Shown piece after piece: positions 63,061 to 64,000 of a stretch of DNA of 64,000 nt. How positions within the stretch are numbered: the stretch's first letter is position 1; each line of letters opens with the position of its first letter. A program made the position numbers and the translations under genes. Under the pieces are notes generated by a model. It worked only from the letters and a program-made list of their open reading frames with translations, was not told the origin of the DNA and did not search any database. This DNA is from Prinia subflava (lineage: Eukaryota; Chordata; Aves; Passeriformes; Cisticolidae), in assembly GCF_021018805.1 (NCBI RefSeq), contig NC_086257.1:19505193-19569192 (forward strand). The letters are read 5' to 3'.

Positions 63061-64000
63061 AGCACTTAGTAAAGCCATTGAACAATTTCACAAAGCCTTC
63101 TTGAGACAGGGTCTAAAAGTTTGATTGCAGAAGTCTTTATTTATTGGAGTTAGGTATTCCTGAAGGACTGTAGCTCTGTCTAAAGGGACATTCTTCTAAT
63201 AGCCTAGGAATGGAAGCTGCAGAGCTTGTTTGATGTTACCACTGTTCCTGAGCTGCCCCTCTAATAAGATGATTTTCCCTTTTGAGGGACAGATGGACAG
63301 ATATCTCTCCCTGGAGGAATGCCAAGCATTTGTCTGGTGCTTCCCTCTCCATTACAGAGATATATTTAGCACACAGAGCCTGGAATTTGGACCTTGCAGG
63401 TCCAAATGAAGTAATCCATACTGGCCAAACCTACACTAGTGCTCCCTCCGGTGATTCTGCTAATTCTGGTCATCAATCAGAACCAATCACTTTCTAATCA
63501 GCTTTACAAATGCCACATTTTCAGTTTTGCTGCCATAGTCATCTGTCCAGGTTGTGTGTAGGTAGGACAGTCTAACCCTGAAGGTCATCCCAGCAAGCCA
63601 CAGGTTCTTCCTTTCTAAAAATGCCTTTGGTTTGGATTAGACAATTGATCAAGAAGCATTTCATAATGTCATAGTTAAATTTCTTGGTGTGTTCTGATAA
63701 TTATTTAAGTATTGAAAGAGGGTGGTGGTTTAACCTTTGAACTGCTGTGTCTGGACAGTTTTCATTTGATCCCAGTTTGTCTCCATCAGGGAGCCTGAGC
63801 TCTGTGATTAAAAATCCTTCACTAAATAAGATGTTTGGGCTTGGGATCTTGTGGGGAGTCAGGGAGGGATTGTTTTCATGAAGTAATCAAAAGTGAGGCA
63901 GAACATTCTGCTGGAGGTTTTACTGCATGTTCTGAGCAGCTGAGTTTGGCTTTTAAGTTATAAAGGAACATATTTGCATCTGCAGAAGAATGTATTAGGA
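63061..64000. other. Unique noncoding DNA to window end
   Basis: No gene, transposon or RNA gene recognised. The 71-codon + frame at 63282-63497 has no motif or splice support. Confidence 0.5.

Noticed and set aside
1..64000. Bacterial-type systems (operons, CRISPR, phage, toxin-antitoxin)
   Set aside because: No dense coding, ribosome-binding sites or spaced direct repeats; the CR1 fragments show bird nuclear DNA.

Overview
This is a 64 kb piece of vertebrate nuclear DNA, almost certainly from a bird. The evidence is three fragments of the avian LINE CR1. Two show the typical CR1 3' end: a 'ggagttggactcgatgaccc ... cttccaactc' type block at 37656-37741 and an 'aacttgatgatc ... ttttccaacc' type block at 47971-48035. 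The third (13454-13822) reads as the reverse complement of the CR1 3' region. The sequence is AT-rich and has no CpG island. Its open frames are short, overlap on both strands, and match no protein family I recognise. I see no bacterial, viral, plasmid or CRISPR features.

Layout. 1-13 kb: unique AT-rich DNA with a few homopolymers and a diverged direct-repeat pair (10514-10632 and 11586-11702). 13-16 kb: a GC-richer patch, the reverse-strand CR1, an AT-rich block that keeps many CpGs, and a run of 22 C. 16-27 kb: unique DNA ending in a clean 127-bp tandem triplication (26869-27249). 27-34 kb: two short exon-like segments on the + strand (31229-31293 and 33661-33736) with good splice signals. 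34-48 kb: two CR1 tails, a T46 homopolymer and GTTT-rich DNA. 48-64 kb: several blocks that look like conserved noncoding DNA, a third exon-like segment (54177-54244), a perfect 10-bp hairpin, an (AT)9 tract, and GC-richer patches near 58 and 61 kb.

Interpretation. The window is best read as a large intron or an intergenic/lncRNA region. Every homopolymer of 13 or more A/T bases is T on the + strand (11 T runs, no A runs), and the best exon candidates are also on +, so + strand transcription is the more likely direction. If the first two exon candidates are spliced directly together, every frame is stopped, so a noncoding or untranslated transcript fits better than a continuous coding sequence. 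No gene can be named from the sequence alone, and I found no convincing new biological system. The most checkable observations are the 127-bp triplication, the exon candidates, the T-run strand bias and the CpG-retaining blocks.
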